From: Bradyrhizobium sp. AUGA SZCCT0158
Lineage (GTDB): Bacteria; Pseudomonadota; Alphaproteobacteria; Rhizobiales; Xanthobacteraceae
DNA length: 60,292 bases
Assembly (NCBI RefSeq): GCF_018130065.1
Contig: NZ_JAFCME010000033.1
Coordinates: 1-60,292, forward strand
Direction: 5' to 3'
The translations under genes were made by a program, and so were the position numbers. The notes under the pieces were generated by a model. The model was not told the origin of the DNA. It saw only the letters and a list, made by a program, of their open reading frames with translations, and did no database searches. Below are positions 59,179 through 60,292 of the stretch, piece after piece (positions within the stretch are counted from its first letter, which is position 1; each line of letters starts with the position of its first letter).

Positions 59179-59655
59179 ATGGCGCCGGGGCAAGCCTTCG
59201 AGACCGATTTCTGGAAAGACGCCAATTTGCGCAAGGCCTGGGACGACATCGTGCCCGGGGCGCCGCGCAAGACCATCCCCTACACGCTGACGAGGGAAGC
59301 GATCGAACTGTACTGCAAATCGGTCGGCGAGGATCACCCGATCTATTTCGACGAGGCCTACGCCAAGACCACCCGCTATGGCGGGCTGATCGCGCCGCCC
59401 TCGATCCATATCCTGCTGATGTTCTCGTGTACGCCGGCGGATGACTGGATGCGCTCGCCCGGCACCGTCAACGCCGGCCAATCCTGGAGCTACAACATTC
59501 CGGCGCGGCCGAACGACGTCATCACATTGCAGGCCCGCGCGCTCGACAAGTTCATCAAGCGCGAGCGGCTGTTCGTGGTGCACGACAACGTCTTCTTCAA
59601 CCAGCATGGCGACGTGATCTGTTCCGGCCGCGGCTGGACCATCCGGCCTGAATGA
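59179..59655 (+). CDS. MaoC-fold dehydratase subunit with changed active site (FAS1-like N-terminal half)
   Basis: The 158-residue hot-dog protein matches the N-terminal MaoC dehydratase half. At the catalytic position it reads EDHPIYFDEAYA (51-62): the Asp-x-Asn-Pro-x-His of active hydratase 2 is replaced by D52-H-P-I-Y56, so it lacks the catalytic His and probably acts as the non-catalytic partner. YGGLIAPPSIHILL is typical. The start has GGGAGG 5 nt upstream. It is followed by the catalytic-type subunit 12 bp later. Confidence 0.88.
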   Translation: MAPGQAFETDFWKDANLRKAWDDIVPGAPRKTIPYTLTREAIELYCKSVGEDHPIYFDEAYAKTTRYGGLIAPPSIHILLMFSCTPADDWMRSPGTVNAGQSWSYNIPARPNDVITLQARALDKFIKRERLFVVHDNVFFNQHGDVICSGRGWTIRPE

Positions 59656-59667
59656 GCGGAGAGCGTC

Positions 59668-60102
59668 ATGACCACCAGCTTTGAAAACCTGAACGCTGGC
59701 GACCGCATCGACGGGCCGAAATTCGCGGTGTCACGCGAATCGATCCGGCTGTTTTGCGATGCCTCGCTCGACTACAACCCGCTGCATCTCGACGACGACT
59801 ACATGAAGGGCAATTTCGGCAAGACCAATTTCGGCGGCATCATCATGCACGGCATGAACAATTTCGGGCTGATTTCCCGGATGCTGACCGACTGGGCCTA
59901 TCCCGCCGGCGCCATCCACCGCCGGCTGGAAACCCGGTGGGTCAAGCCGGTGAAGCCCGGCGACACCATCCAGCCGACCGGAATCGTCAAATCCAAGCAG
60001 GTGACCAAGACCTCGCGCTGGGTGCTGATCGACGTCATGGTGCGCAACCAGGCGGGCGAAAAGGTCGCGACCGGCGAGGCGATGATCGAGTTTCCGAATT
60101 AG
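59668..60102 (+). CDS. MaoC-fold (R)-enoyl-CoA hydratase subunit
   Basis: The 144-residue hot-dog protein has an intact hydratase-2 motif DYNPLHLDDDY (D35, N37, P38, H40) and GGIIMHGM. Together with the preceding gene it forms the two halves of a MaoC hydratase split over two polypeptides, which probably hydrates an enoyl-CoA-like thioester. The neighbouring amidohydrolase suggests degradation of an aromatic or fatty-acid-like compound. Confidence 0.9.
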   Translation: MTTSFENLNAGDRIDGPKFAVSRESIRLFCDASLDYNPLHLDDDYMKGNFGKTNFGGIIMHGMNNFGLISRMLTDWAYPAGAIHRRLETRWVKPVKPGDTIQPTGIVKSKQVTKTSRWVLIDVMVRNQAGEKVATGEAMIEFPN

Positions 60103-60172
60103 GCGGGATGAGATCAGGACGTGAACCCATCAACTGCTGGGCGGGCGGCTTCCGAGGTCCACCATGTTCTGG

Positions 60173-60236
60173 AAGCGGACATCCGCGCTGGCGTTCACCA
60201 TGTCCGCTTTGTGCCGATTGTGTTGAAGAAGTCGGC
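60173..60236. repeat. Inverted repeats at the window end
   Basis: AAGCGGACAT (60173-60182) and ATGTCCGCTT (60200-60209) are perfect complements 17 bp apart. A weaker pair, GCCGA (60213-60217) and TCGGC (60232-60236), follows. No gene is seen from 60103 to 60292. This may be the edge of a mobile or repeated element outside the window. Confidence 0.5.
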
Positions 60237-60292
60237 GACCCAAACGATTTGGGATGTTGCAAGGAATCAGAGCGCGCGTGAGTTTGTTTGCT

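Noticed and set aside
1..60292. CRISPR array, prophage, tRNA, rRNA or complete insertion sequence
   Set aside because: No regularly spaced direct repeats, phage structural or integrase genes, tRNA cloverleaf or transposase were recognised by reading.

Overview
The window is about 60 kb of high-GC chromosomal DNA from an alphaproteobacterium, most likely a Bradyrhizobium or close relative. This is inferred from three Bug/TctC-type binding proteins with a TctAB transporter, many small-molecule catabolism genes each with its own regulator, GC-rich palindromic intergenic repeats of the kind common in Bradyrhizobiaceae, and a perfect CtrA-type box. I see no rRNA, tRNA, CRISPR array or intact insertion sequence.

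Region 1 (1-24.4 kb) is a mosaic of uptake and catabolism modules. In order it holds a ModE-type regulator divergent from an old yellow enzyme, a GFA-fold protein, a ThDP-dependent decarboxylase, a flavin monooxygenase divergent from an M20 hydrolase, and an IclR regulator with a tctA-tctB-tctC transporter. An SCP2-like protein is translationally coupled to an alpha/beta hydrolase. A probable D-amino-acid module follows: DadA-like dehydrogenase, LysR regulator, GltIJKL-type ABC transporter and D-amino-acid aminotransferase. The regulator and dehydrogenase share an intergenic region with three near-identical LysR boxes. The region closes with an orphan Bug protein and an operon of Ldh-type dehydrogenase, second flavin monooxygenase and FAH-family hydrolase.

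Region 2 (24.7-29.4 kb) encodes a protein of about 1370 residues with five tandem GAF-type repeats followed by intact GGDEF and EAL domains. Two small proteins follow. It abuts the polysaccharide locus and may link it to c-di-GMP.

Region 3 (29.7-47.5 kb) is a Wzx/Wzy-type polysaccharide locus in several transcription units: a DxD glycosyltransferase-like protein; Wzc-like, WecG-like and GalE; flippase, methyltransferase and polysaccharide deacetylase; membrane acyltransferase and GH26-like hydrolase; GT2 glycosyltransferase and Wzy-like polymerase, preceded by the CtrA box; a GT-B glycosyltransferase; and a JmjC/cupin protein with a CelD-type acetyltransferase. No Wza-type exporter or priming glycosyltransferase is present. 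The Wzc-like protein has a damaged Walker A motif.

Region 4 (47.6-60.3 kb) is mixed. It contains a zinc-ribbon protein, a PCMT-like methyltransferase, a DUF5996 protein, WrbA, a pirin and an SDR (with a long inverted repeat upstream), an unrecognised exported protein, a LysR regulator, a Tat-type Bug protein, a Cys-rich secreted protein, YbaK, a haloacid dehalogenase, a dienelactone-hydrolase-like protein whose nucleophile position is alanine, and an amidohydrolase divergent from a pair of MaoC-fold hydratase subunits.

The observations most worth following are the D-amino-acid regulon with its LysR boxes, the composition and CtrA/c-di-GMP context of the polysaccharide locus, and the two proteins that keep their fold motifs but have lost a key catalytic residue.
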